DNA from: Saccharospirillum sp035704555
GTDB lineage: Bacteria; Pseudomonadota; Gammaproteobacteria; Pseudomonadales; Natronospirillaceae
Reading direction: 5' to 3'
Length of the DNA stretch: 17,338 bases
Assembly: GCA_035704555.1 (NCBI GenBank)
Contig: DASSWT010000350.1
Coordinates: 1-17,338 of the forward strand
Shown: one piece after another, positions 1 to 6,698 of the stretch
Layout: every line of letters begins with the position of its first letter
Position numbering within the stretch: position 1 is the first letter of the stretch
Position numbers and translations under genes: made by a program
Notes under the pieces: model-generated
What the model saw: the letters and a program-made list of their open reading frames with translations, nothing else
The model's database searches: none
What the model was told of the DNA's origin: nothing

Positions 1-9
1 CCAGAAACG

Positions 10-35
10 AAAAAACCCGCGCGAGGCGGGCTTTT
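10..35 (-). terminator. Intrinsic terminator of the tRNA-Thr unit
   Basis: On the minus strand a 5-bp GC stem (CCCGC/GCGGG, 5-base loop) is flanked by AAAAG on one side and six T on the other. It starts 6 bases after the tRNA CCA end, so it fits as the terminator of the tRNA transcript. The A/T flanks may make it partly active in both directions. Confidence 0.8.
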
Positions 36-40
36 GCGAA

Positions 41-116
<76 letters not shown>

Positions 117-127
117 AACGGGTGCGT

Positions 128-156
128 AATATAAGGAAAACCCCTGTGCTCGTCAA
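128..156 (-). promoter_or_regulatory. Sigma-70 promoter of tRNA-Thr
   Basis: On the minus strand TTGACG (-35) and TATATT (-10) are separated by exactly 17 bases. The predicted start lies about 5 bases before the mature tRNA 5' end. The bases between -10 and the start are GC-rich (ACGCACCCG), as is usual for stringently controlled stable-RNA promoters; that control is inferred. Confidence 0.75.
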
Positions 157-189
157 CAACCTTTTGATTCGCAACAAGTTTTCTGGCAA

Positions 190-906
190 TTATTTTTTCT
201 TGATCTGGGCTTCGATCTGGTCCAGCTTGATGTGGCGCACGTCTTTGCCCTTCACCAGATAAATCACCGACTCCGCCACATTGCGGGCGTGATCGCCGAT
301 CCGCTCCAGCGAGCGCAGCGACCACATGACGTTCAGCGCCCGGGTAATGGTGCGCGGGTCTTCCATCATAGTGGTCACCAGAGTGCGGATGGCCGTGCCG
401 TATTCCAGGTCGACCGCCTGATCCTGCTGCAGCACATCAAAGGCGCTGTCGATATTCAGGCGAGCAAAGGAATCCAGCGACTGTGAGACCATTTGGCGGA
501 CTTTCTCGCCGATGTGGCGCAGCTCAACGTAGCCCTGCGGGCCCGAGCCCGTGTCGGCCAGTTCCAGCGTATGTTTGGCGACTTTTGAGGCCTCGTCACC
601 CATGCGTTCCAGGTCGTTTACTGCCTTGGTGACCGCAATCACGAAACGCAAATCGGAAGCCGCCGGGTGGCGCAACGCCAGAATGCGGGTGCATTCCTCG
701 TCGATCTCCAGCTCCATATCGTTCACCGTCTTGTCGGTGTCGATCACGCGCTGAGCCAGGGCCGTATCCATTTCCATCAGGGCTTTCAATGCATCTTCGA
801 CCTGCTGCTCAACCAGGCCACCCATTTGCATCAGGTTCTTGCGGGCCTCTTCCAGCTCGGCGTTGTATTGAGCTGAGGTGTGGCGGTCAAAATGTGTCTT
901 ATCCAT
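190..906 (-). CDS. phoU: PhoU, phosphate signalling regulator
   Basis: A 238-residue all-helical cytoplasmic protein of normal PhoU length. PhoU couples the Pst transporter to the PhoR/PhoB two-component system: with ample phosphate it keeps PhoR inactive and restrains Pst uptake. Two tandem PhoU repeats are visible, each with its metal-cluster motif: ERMGDEA at residues 100-106 and ERIGDHA at 201-207. The C-terminus is basic (KKK). It is the last gene of the pst operon, 17 bases after pstB, with a GGGAG ribosome site 5 bases before the ATG. No clear terminator follows; the next element is the tRNA promoter. Confidence 0.97.
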   Translation of the reverse strand: MDKTHFDRHTSAQYNAELEEARKNLMQMGGLVEQQVEDALKALMEMDTALAQRVIDTDKTVNDMELEIDEECTRILALRHPAASDLRFVIAVTKAVNDLERMGDEASKVAKHTLELADTGSGPQGYVELRHIGEKVRQMVSQSLDSFARLNIDSAFDVLQQDQAVDLEYGTAIRTLVTTMMEDPRTITRALNVMWSLRSLERIGDHARNVAESVIYLVKGKDVRHIKLDQIEAQIKKK

Positions 907-923
907 GGTGTCTCCCTCTCCGG

Positions 924-1799
924 TCAGCCGAAGCGACCGGTGATGTAATCTTCAGTCAGTTTGTGATCCGGCGAGGTGAAAATCTTGTCGGTGTCACCCA
1001 CTTCAATCAGTTTGCCCAGGTGAAAATAGGCGGTGCGCTGTGATACACGGGCCGCCTGTTGCATGCTGTGGGTCACGATCGCAATGGTGTAGTTTTCCGA
1101 CAGCTCAGCAATCAGCTCCTCAATACGCGCAGTGGCAATCGGGTCCAGCGCTGAGCAGGGTTCGTCCATCAGAATCACTTCCGGTGATACGGCGATGGTG
1201 CGGGCGATGCACAACCGCTGCTGCTGACCACCGGAAAGGCCGGTGGCTGGCTTATCCAGCCGGTCTTTGGCTTCATCCCAGAGGCCGGCCTTGCGCAGTG
1301 CGGTTTCGACCACTTCATCCAGCTCGGCCCGACGCGACACCAGGCCATGAATGCGCGGGCCGTAGGCGACGTTGTCGTAAATCGACTTGGGAAAGGGGTT
1401 TGGCTTCTGGAACACCATCCCGACCTTCGCCCGCAGCTCGACCACATCCATGCTCTTATCGTAAATGTTGTCGCCGTCGAGGATGATTTCGCCCTTTACC
1501 CGGCAGATGTCGATCGAATCGTTCATCCGGTTCAGGGTGCGCAAAAAGGTCGATTTGCCGCACCCGGAGGGGCCAATCATGGCGATGACTTCATTCTTGC
1601 CAATATCGAGACTGACGTTGTGAATGGCCTGATTATCGGCATAAAACACATCCACATTGCGCGCACTCAAACGCGGATCGTCCAGCATTGGGTCGCCCAC
1701 GGTCTGGGTCCAGTCGCCGATATCAAACTGATCGGGTTCGGTCTTGGCTACGGTCACGGTTTCGGCCTTCTGTTCTGAATACTGATTGGTAATAGTCAT
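924..1799 (-). CDS. pstB: PstB, phosphate ABC transporter ATPase
   Basis: The 291-residue ATPase subunit energises phosphate import through PstC/PstA at the inner face of the cytoplasmic membrane. All ABC motifs are present: Walker A GPSGCGKST (76-84), Q-loop Gln131, signature LSGGQQQR (188-195), Walker B VILMDEP (208-214) and H-loop His244. The first ~40 residues are an acidic, low-homology extension compared with the ~257-residue E. coli protein; such N-terminal extensions are common in gammaproteobacterial PstB. It starts 24 bases after pstA with a GGGGAG ribosome site. Phosphate specificity rests on operon context and whole-protein similarity to PstB. Confidence 0.97.
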   Translation of the reverse strand: MTITNQYSEQKAETVTVAKTEPDQFDIGDWTQTVGDPMLDDPRLSARNVDVFYADNQAIHNVSLDIGKNEVIAMIGPSGCGKSTFLRTLNRMNDSIDICRVKGEIILDGDNIYDKSMDVVELRAKVGMVFQKPNPFPKSIYDNVAYGPRIHGLVSRRAELDEVVETALRKAGLWDEAKDRLDKPATGLSGGQQQRLCIARTIAVSPEVILMDEPCSALDPIATARIEELIAELSENYTIAIVTHSMQQAARVSQRTAYFHLGKLIEVGDTDKIFTSPDHKLTEDYITGRFG

Positions 1800-1823
1800 G
1801 GTTTACGGTCTCCCCGGTATCGC

Positions 1824-3137
1824 CTACCAGCGGCGCTCAAATTTGCGTCGCAACAGGACGGCCAACAAATTCATCAGCGCCAGGAAGCCCAGCAGCACCA
1901 TAATGGCGGCTGACGTCTTGGCGATAAAGGCCCGTTCCGGACTGTCCGACCAGATATACACCTGAACCGGCAGTACCGTGGCGGCATCGGTGAAGCCCTG
2001 GGGTACATCCACAATGAACGCCACCATACCGATCATCAGCAGTGGCGCGGTTTCGCCCAGTGCCTGGGCCATCCCAATGATAGTGCCGGTCAGCATGCCC
2101 GGCATGGCCAGCGGCAATACGTGATGCAGGGTGACCTGCATTTTGGAGGCGCCCAGACCCATAGCCGCATCCCGAATGGAGGGAGGAACCGCTCTGATAG
2201 ACGCCCGGGCCGAAATAATAATGGTCGGCAGCGTCATCAGCGTCAGCACCAACCCCCCAACCAATGGGGCCGACCGGGGCAAGCCAAAGAAATTAATGAA
2301 CACCGCCAGACCCAGCAAACCAAACACAATGGACGGCACCGCCGCCAGGTTATTGATATTCACTTCAATAATGTCTGTCAGGCGGTTTTTAGGCGCGAAC
2401 TCTTCCAGATAAATGGCCGCCGCTACGCCGATGGGAAACGACAGCGCCAGCGTCACAATCAGGGTATAGAATGAGCCTACAACCGCGCCCCAGATGCCAG
2501 CGGTTTCCGGGTCCCGCGAGTCGCCGCGGCTAAAAAAGGTGGTGTTGAATCGACGATCGATCTCACCACTGGCCTGCCACTCATCGATCCATTGCAGTTC
2601 CTGATCGGTAACCCGACGCTCATCCGCAGGTAACGTCCGGTCAATGGTGCCGTTCAACACCAGATCAAGATCGTCGTCGGCCAGTACCCAGAGCGTTTCG
2701 GTTTCACCCAGTAAGTCGGGGTTTGCGATCAGGCGATCACGCACTTTGTAACCGGCCGCATTGCTGACCAGCGACATCAGCTCCCGGGTTTCGTTCCGGC
2801 CACTGACCTCGGGAAACCGATCCAGCAACGATTGTCGCACTGCGTTGTCGAAATCAGCAAAGCGCAACTGTTCAGGGTCGGAGGCATCATCGATGTACAG
2901 GGCCTCCGGGTCGTAGGTGATGTCCAGTTTGATGTAAGTGCTCTGGAAGGCGGGTATCCCCTGGCTGAAGATGGTCACCAGCAGAACCGCCAGAAACGCG
3001 AGCCCGCCGGTGATCGAGGCGATACCGTAGGCCTTGAACCGGCGCTCGCGATTGTAGCGCTGCTTCAGGCGAGCGTGCAGACGTTCCTGTTTGACGGTTG
3101 CCATCCGCTCAATGGCATTCAACGGTTGATCAGTCAT
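1824..3137 (-). CDS. pstA: PstA, phosphate ABC transporter permease (long form)
   Basis: One of two channel subunits of the Pst importer in the inner membrane. The start at 3137 is chosen because ATGACTGA overlaps the pstC stop by 8 bases; a further in-frame start at 3176 would lie deep inside pstC. The protein is 437 residues against about 296 in E. coli. TM1 is at about 36-58. A soluble, acidic domain of about 150 residues (59-212) is inserted between TM1 and the permease core. The core carries the ABC-coupling EAA loop (RDAAMGLGASKMQ, about 322-334). The extra domain should face the periplasm. Long PstA forms of this kind are known in pseudomonads and vibrios. Confidence 0.95.
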   Translation of the reverse strand: MTDQPLNAIERMATVKQERLHARLKQRYNRERRFKAYGIASITGGLAFLAVLLVTIFSQGIPAFQSTYIKLDITYDPEALYIDDASDPEQLRFADFDNAVRQSLLDRFPEVSGRNETRELMSLVSNAAGYKVRDRLIANPDLLGETETLWVLADDDLDLVLNGTIDRTLPADERRVTDQELQWIDEWQASGEIDRRFNTTFFSRGDSRDPETAGIWGAVVGSFYTLIVTLALSFPIGVAAAIYLEEFAPKNRLTDIIEVNINNLAAVPSIVFGLLGLAVFINFFGLPRSAPLVGGLVLTLMTLPTIIISARASIRAVPPSIRDAAMGLGASKMQVTLHHVLPLAMPGMLTGTIIGMAQALGETAPLLMIGMVAFIVDVPQGFTDAATVLPVQVYIWSDSPERAFIAKTSAAIMVLLGFLALMNLLAVLLRRKFERRW

Positions 3138-4518
3138 ATTGTTCACGGAACCTCTTAACGATCGACATGGCAACAATGTTCAATAGCAAGGTGGTAATAA
3201 ACAGCATCAGGCCCAGGGCAAAGGCCGCCAGGGTTTTCGGACTGTTAAACTCCTGGTCACCCACAAGCAGGGTCGCGATCTGCACTGTTACCGTGGTCAC
3301 CGCTTGCAACGGGTTTACCGTCAGGTTGGCGGCCAGACCGGCGGCCATGACCACAATCATGGTTTCGCCGATAGCGCGTGACGCGGCCAGCAGCACCCCA
3401 CCCATGATGCCTGGCAACGCGGCCGGAAATACCACCTGGCGGATGGTCTCGCTCTTGGTGGCACCGAGGCCGTATGAACCGTCGCGCAGGCTGTTGGGCA
3501 CCGCGTTGATCACATCGTCGGAAAGCGACGAGACGAAGGGAATGATCATAATACCCATCACCAGGCCAGCCGCCAGGGCGGACTCGGCGGATACGCCATC
3601 AAACCCGATACCCTGAAAGAAATCCCGCACCAGGGGAGCCATCGTCAGCGCTGCGAAAAAGCCGTAGACCACCGTCGGAATGCCCGCCAACACTTCCAGC
3701 AGGGGTTTGACGATGGCACGCACCTTCGAATTGGCATACTCAGACAGGTAAACGGCCGACATTAGCCCCAGTGGCACCGCGACAAACAGAGCAATGGTGG
3801 CGATCAGCAGGGTGCCGACAAAGAGCGGGATGGCACCAAAAGCCCCGGACGAGCCGATTTGATCGGCACGAATGGCAATCTGCGGGCTCCACTTGGTACC
3901 AAATACGAAATCGAAGAAGGGAATCGCCTGGAAAAACCGAATGCTCTCGAACAAGACCGACAGGATAATGCCAATGGTGGTAAAGATGGCAATGGTCGAG
4001 CACAGCATGAAGAAGCCTTTCAGAACAACCTCAAACTGGGGCCGGGCCCTCAATCTAGGACTGGTTCGCAGCCAGGCATAAGCCCCACCCAGTATTGCCA
4101 TCACCACCGTCAGCACGACCTTGCCAAACTGACTGCTGGCGGAAAGACGCTGCATCATATCCCCGGCCTGGATCAGGTCCGGATATTGGGCGCCGTCGAT
4201 GGTGCCCAGCTGGATGTTCTGGATCAGGCTGAAAGTCAGGCTCAATTCCGCCTTCGAGACATTGAGGTACTTTTCTGGCAGCGTTGCCTGCACCGCCCCC
4301 CGGATAATGGGGTCTTCCATCACTGACCAGACGATCAGCACGATCATGGCCGGAATCAGCGTCCAGACCGCCGCCATCAGGCCGTAGTAGTTGGGCAACG
4401 AGTGCAATGTCTTGATCCCGCCTTGCGGCTGGGCCAATTGCACCGAACGTTGTCGACCCAGCCAATAGGACACCAGGGTCAACGCCAGCACGATCATAAT
4501 CAGGGTCGATGTTTGCAT
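3130..4518 (-). CDS. pstC: PstC, phosphate ABC transporter permease (long form)
   Basis: The second channel subunit of the Pst importer, 462 residues against about 319 in E. coli. An in-frame GTG at 4593 would add 25 residues, but its leader runs through a terminator hairpin. The ATG at 4518 has a strong GAGGAG ribosome site 7 bases upstream and begins directly with TM1 (MQTSTLIMIVLALTLVSYWL), so I prefer it. A second N-terminal TM and a soluble loop containing TIDGAQYPDLIQAGD come before the conserved permease core. The core has the EAA loop RDGSYGLGATKSETIRQ. The extra N-terminal part is typical of the Pseudomonas/Vibrio PstC type. The gene overlaps pstA by 8 bases, implying translational coupling. 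Confidence 0.95.
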   Translation of the reverse strand: MQTSTLIMIVLALTLVSYWLGRQRSVQLAQPQGGIKTLHSLPNYYGLMAAVWTLIPAMIVLIVWSVMEDPIIRGAVQATLPEKYLNVSKAELSLTFSLIQNIQLGTIDGAQYPDLIQAGDMMQRLSASSQFGKVVLTVVMAILGGAYAWLRTSPRLRARPQFEVVLKGFFMLCSTIAIFTTIGIILSVLFESIRFFQAIPFFDFVFGTKWSPQIAIRADQIGSSGAFGAIPLFVGTLLIATIALFVAVPLGLMSAVYLSEYANSKVRAIVKPLLEVLAGIPTVVYGFFAALTMAPLVRDFFQGIGFDGVSAESALAAGLVMGIMIIPFVSSLSDDVINAVPNSLRDGSYGLGATKSETIRQVVFPAALPGIMGGVLLAASRAIGETMIVVMAAGLAANLTVNPLQAVTTVTVQIATLLVGDQEFNSPKTLAAFALGLMLFITTLLLNIVAMSIVKRFREQYD

Positions 4519-4538
4519 CCAACCACTCCTCGGAACAT

Positions 4539-4584
4539 AAAAAACGTCTCGGTCAGTGCTCTGAGAAAGAACACTGACCGGGAC
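4539..4584 (-). terminator. Terminator/attenuator between pstS and pstC
   Basis: On the minus strand the arms 4572-4584 and 4546-4558 form a 13-position stem (12 pairs, one C-A mismatch, 13-base loop). It is followed directly by GTTTTTT (4539-4545). This is a classical intrinsic terminator. It sits inside the operon, ending 13-20 bases before the pstC ribosome-binding site. It probably ends most pstS transcripts, leaving limited read-through into pstCAB-phoU. Confidence 0.85.
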
Positions 4585-4626
4585 ATTCGACACAGACGTT
4601 TACTTCGGGCATCTCTTTGGCAGCGC

Positions 4627-4645
4627 GTATTCTCTCAGAAAATAC
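4627..4645 (-). repeat. Stem-loop in the pstS-pstC gap
   Basis: Arms 4627-4634 and 4638-4645 form an 8-bp stem (one G-U pair in RNA) with a 3-base loop. No T run follows, so it is not a terminator. It is the third of four stem-loops met by a transcript leaving pstS. Confidence 0.5.
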
Positions 4646-4676
4646 ACCCGGAAGAACCCTCTTACCCTAAACACCA

Positions 4677-4706
4677 AAAGGAGGGCCGGGCGACCGGACC
4701 TCCTTT
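4677..4706 (-). terminator. GC-rich stem-loop after pstS, possible terminator
   Basis: Arms 4677-4689 and 4694-4706 pair at 12 of 13 positions with a 4-base loop. On the minus strand the final stem bases give CCTCCTTTT, a short T tract of four. It may act as a weak terminator or protect the pstS mRNA 3' end. Confidence 0.6.
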
Positions 4707-4709
4707 CCA

Positions 4710-4733
4710 GGGGCCCGGTGCAGTACCCGGCCC
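4710..4733 (-). repeat. Stem-loop directly after pstS stop
   Basis: GGGCC/GGCCC and GG/CC arms form a 7-bp GC stem with one bulged base, 11 bases after the pstS stop. No T run follows. It may be a 3' mRNA stabiliser; function is inferred. Confidence 0.45.
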
Positions 4734-4744
4734 AACCTTCAGAC

Positions 4745-5788
4745 TTACAGTGACACGTCGCGCATTGCTTCAACGTTGCTGGTCATACGAGCGTATTCAG
4801 CGCTGTCCAGCGGGATCAGGCCACGGCTAACCAGGTAACCGTTGGAACCAATTGCCCGACGGCTGGTGAACTCGGCTACGTATTCCTCGATACCAGGAAA
4901 CACACCAACGTGCGCTTTCTTGACGTAGAAGAACAGCGGACGTGAAACCTTGTAGGAACCATCAGCAATGGTCTCGAATGTCGCTTTCACGCCATCCACA
5001 GCGATGGATTTAACTTTGTCAGAGTTCTGGTCAAGGAACGAATAACCGAAGATGCCTACCGCATTCGGGTCGTTAACCAGACGTGAAACGATCAGCGTGT
5101 CGTTCTCACCGGCTTCAACGAAAGCGCCATCTTCACGCATGGTGGCACAGACTTCTTCCATCTTGTCTTCGTCGCTGTCGGCCAGTGAAGAAATGGCGTC
5201 GAACTCCTGACAGCCTTCTTCCATAACCAGCTCAACGAAGGCATCACGGGTACCGGATGACGGCGGTGGGCCAAAGACGCGGATTTCGGTATCTGGCAGG
5301 CGGCTATCGATGTCGTTCCAGGTCTCGTACGGGTTGGTTACCAGACCGGAACCGTTCGGGTTCGGCACAGTTTCAGCCAGCGCCAGGAAAATTTCTCCCT
5401 TGCTCAGGTCGAGCTCTGCACCATTAACGCTGTTGGCGACAGCCAGTCCGTCGTAACCAATCAGCACTTCAACGACGTCTTCAACGCCATTGCTGGCACA
5501 AAGATCAATTTCAGACTGCTTGATGCGGCGTGATGCGTTGGTGATGTCTGGCGTGCTTTCGCCAACACCCTGACAGAACAGGTTCAAACCACCGCCTGAA
5601 CCGGTTGATTCAATGGTCGGCGTTGAGAAAGAGGTGGTCTGCCCGAAACGCTCGGCAACAACAGACGCGAATGGGAACACAGTAGAAGAACCTACAATGC
5701 TAATCTGGCTACGGCCTTCGGCCTGTACCGTTGCGAAGCTGGTAGCGGCGGTGGCAAGTGCCAGGGCGCCAATCATTTTCTTGTTCAC
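4745..5788 (-). CDS. pstS: PstS, periplasmic phosphate-binding protein
   Basis: The substrate-binding component of the Pst importer, 347 residues. It captures inorganic phosphate in the periplasm and delivers it to PstC/PstA. It starts with GTG, backed by GGAGG 7 bases upstream. The first ~23 residues are a signal peptide (MNKKM, then a hydrophobic stretch, cleavage near VQA|EG). The phosphate-pocket motifs of PstS are present: IVGSSTVFPF near the mature N-terminus, STGSGGGLNLFC around residues 61-72, and GPPPSSGTRDAF in the middle. It is the first gene of the operon, about 100 bases downstream of a Pho-box promoter. A terminator after it should give PstS in excess over the membrane subunits. 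Confidence 0.96.
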   Translation of the reverse strand: MNKKMIGALALATAATSFATVQAEGRSQISIVGSSTVFPFASVVAERFGQTTSFSTPTIESTGSGGGLNLFCQGVGESTPDITNASRRIKQSEIDLCASNGVEDVVEVLIGYDGLAVANSVNGAELDLSKGEIFLALAETVPNPNGSGLVTNPYETWNDIDSRLPDTEIRVFGPPPSSGTRDAFVELVMEEGCQEFDAISSLADSDEDKMEEVCATMREDGAFVEAGENDTLIVSRLVNDPNAVGIFGYSFLDQNSDKVKSIAVDGVKATFETIADGSYKVSRPLFFYVKKAHVGVFPGIEEYVAEFTSRRAIGSNGYLVSRGLIPLDSAEYARMTSNVEAMRDVSL

Positions 5789-5830
5789 TGGTAAACCTCC
5801 AGTCAGTCTTTGGTTTTTCTCGGTGCTCCC

Positions 5831-5851
5831 AACTGCGAACTGGCAACTGGG
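5831..5851 (-). repeat. Three tandem heptamers in the pstS leader
   Basis: The plus strand reads AACTGCG-AACTGGC-AACTGGG, three 7-base units sharing AACTG. They lie in the predicted 5' untranslated leader of pstS, 40-60 bases before its GTG. Function is unknown; chance is possible at this size. Confidence 0.4.
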
Positions 5852-5897
5852 TCACAACCTCGAAGCTCGAGAGGGATGCTAGAGCTCAGATGTGACA

Positions 5898-5931
5898 AGG
5901 ATATGTCTTTGATATGACAGTATTGTTACAG
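5898..5931 (-). promoter_or_regulatory. Pho-box promoter of pstS
   Basis: On the minus strand CTGTAAC-AATA-CTGTCAT (5914-5931) is two 7-base PhoB half-sites separated by 4 A/T-rich bases, the standard Pho-box layout. A -10 element TATCCT (5898-5903) follows after 10 bases, the spacing used where PhoB replaces the -35 box. The predicted transcript starts near 5890 and has a ~100-base leader. This predicts induction by phosphate starvation through PhoB. A plus-strand half-site CTGTCAT (5932-5938) abuts the box. Confidence 0.8.
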
Positions 5932-5975
5932 CTGTCATAAAAACAGCATGATCGACAATAGCGGCTTTACCGGCG

Positions 5976-6005
5976 TAGTCAAAAGCGCCCCCACTCCCGT
6001 ATACT
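5976..6005 (+). promoter_or_regulatory. Possible sigma-70 promoter of the thioesterase gene
   Basis: TAGTCA (-35, 4 of 6) and TATACT (-10, 5 of 6) are separated by 18 bases. The predicted start near 6012 leaves a leader of about 75 bases before the ATG at 6088. Confidence 0.45.
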
Positions 6006-6087
6006 GAAGCCCGATATCTTCCTGCAAAGCTGGCCGGATAGCCCCACCCGGCCTGGCTTTGGTTGCCATGACGACGTTAGGAATACC

Positions 6088-6507
6088 ATGAAAAAACTGG
6101 ACGAAAACAACCCGACGCCCCGCGGCGAACTGCAACTGCGAGTCGTTGCCCAGCCCAAAGACACCAACACCAATGGGGATATTTCCGGTGGCTGGCTGGT
6201 CACCCATATGGACATGGCCGCCAGCATCGCCGCCAGCCGGCTGGCGCACGGCCGCACCACCACCATGGCGATCGGTGAAATGTCGTTCGTGCGGCCGGTT
6301 CGTGTGGGCTCCGTCATCTGTTGTTACACCCGCATTCTGGGCATGGGCCGTAGCTCGATCCGTATTGGCGTGGAAGTCTGGTGCCGGATGCCCGAAGACG
6401 AGGAACGTCAGAAGGTCACTGAGTCGGAGTTTGTTTACGTCGCGATAGACGACAATCGTCGTATTCGGGCCTTACCCCAAGCCAGTCAGAACGAGCCTAT
6501 GAACTGA
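6088..6507 (+). CDS. yciA: YciA-like acyl-CoA thioesterase (hotdog fold)
   Basis: A 139-residue single-hotdog-domain protein, normal YciA length. It should hydrolyse acyl-CoA esters to free acid and CoA in the cytoplasm, as a hexamer in this family. The family core is clear: DTNTNGDISGGWLVTHMD at about 25-42, whose final Asp42 matches the catalytic Asp of YciA. HGRTTTMAIGEMSFVRPVRVGSV and the strand IRIGVEVW follow, and the protein ends near RALPQ as in E. coli YciA. An AGGA ribosome site lies 5 bases before the ATG. The gene is divergent from pstS and shares its upstream region. No metabolic link to phosphate uptake is visible in the sequence. Confidence 0.9.
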   Translation: MKKLDENNPTPRGELQLRVVAQPKDTNTNGDISGGWLVTHMDMAASIAASRLAHGRTTTMAIGEMSFVRPVRVGSVICCYTRILGMGRSSIRIGVEVWCRMPEDEERQKVTESEFVYVAIDDNRRIRALPQASQNEPMN

Positions 6508-6622
6508 CCGGACGTCTCTCAGCCACACAGGTTAGTACTTACCCACCTTAAGACTCACTATTCGTGGCCCTGCACTTTTTGTTCTGCTCGTTGCAGACAA
6601 AAAAATGTGAATTAGCTCGCAC

Positions 6623-6640
6623 GTGACGTTTTTATTACAG
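6623..6640 (-). promoter_or_regulatory. Reversed Pho-box-like site at the DUF47-pit promoter
   Basis: The minus strand reads CTGTAAT-AAAA-ACGTCAC, matching 14 of 18 positions of the E. coli-type Pho box (CTGTCAT-AAAT-CTGTCAC). It lies 11 bases upstream of the -10 box of the plus-strand phosphate-transporter unit and covers its -35 region, but points the other way. In Sinorhizobium meliloti the equivalent orfA-pit operon is known to be repressed by PhoB. Repression here is inferred. Confidence 0.5.
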
Positions 6641-6657
6641 CCTCAGCTCTCTATAAT
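6629..6657 (+). promoter_or_regulatory. Promoter of the DUF47-pit operon
   Basis: A perfect -10 box TATAAT (6652-6657) is preceded after 17 bases by a weak -35 TTTTTA (6629-6634). The predicted start is near 6664, giving a leader of about 35 bases that contains GAGGAAA. The weak -35 overlaps the reversed Pho-box-like site. Confidence 0.65.
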
Positions 6658-6698
6658 GCGCCCCCACTTCTTACTTCGATGCGACAGAGGAAAGCACC

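Noticed and set aside
117..189. Intrinsic terminator for phoU
   Set aside because: The gap contains the tRNA promoter but no stem followed by a T run, so phoU transcripts may run on into the tRNA terminator.
1040..1486. Plus-strand open frame of 148 codons inside pstB
   Set aside because: It is an antisense frame of a clear pstB, rich in Arg/Pro/Ser as expected from GC-rich shadow reading, with no ribosome site.
3138..3176. Longer PstA start with 13 extra residues
   Set aside because: It lies inside pstC, whereas the ATG at 3137 gives a normal 8-base overlap with the pstC stop and begins a natural protein start.
4519..4593. GTG start at 4593 for PstC
   Set aside because: The added 25 codons run through the terminator stem-loop and lack a ribosome site, while the ATG at 4518 has GAGGAG 7 bases upstream.
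5932..5949. Plus-strand Pho box for the thioesterase gene
   Set aside because: The first half-site CTGTCAT is perfect but the second, ACAGCAT, matches only 3 of 7 positions, so a complete box is not supported.
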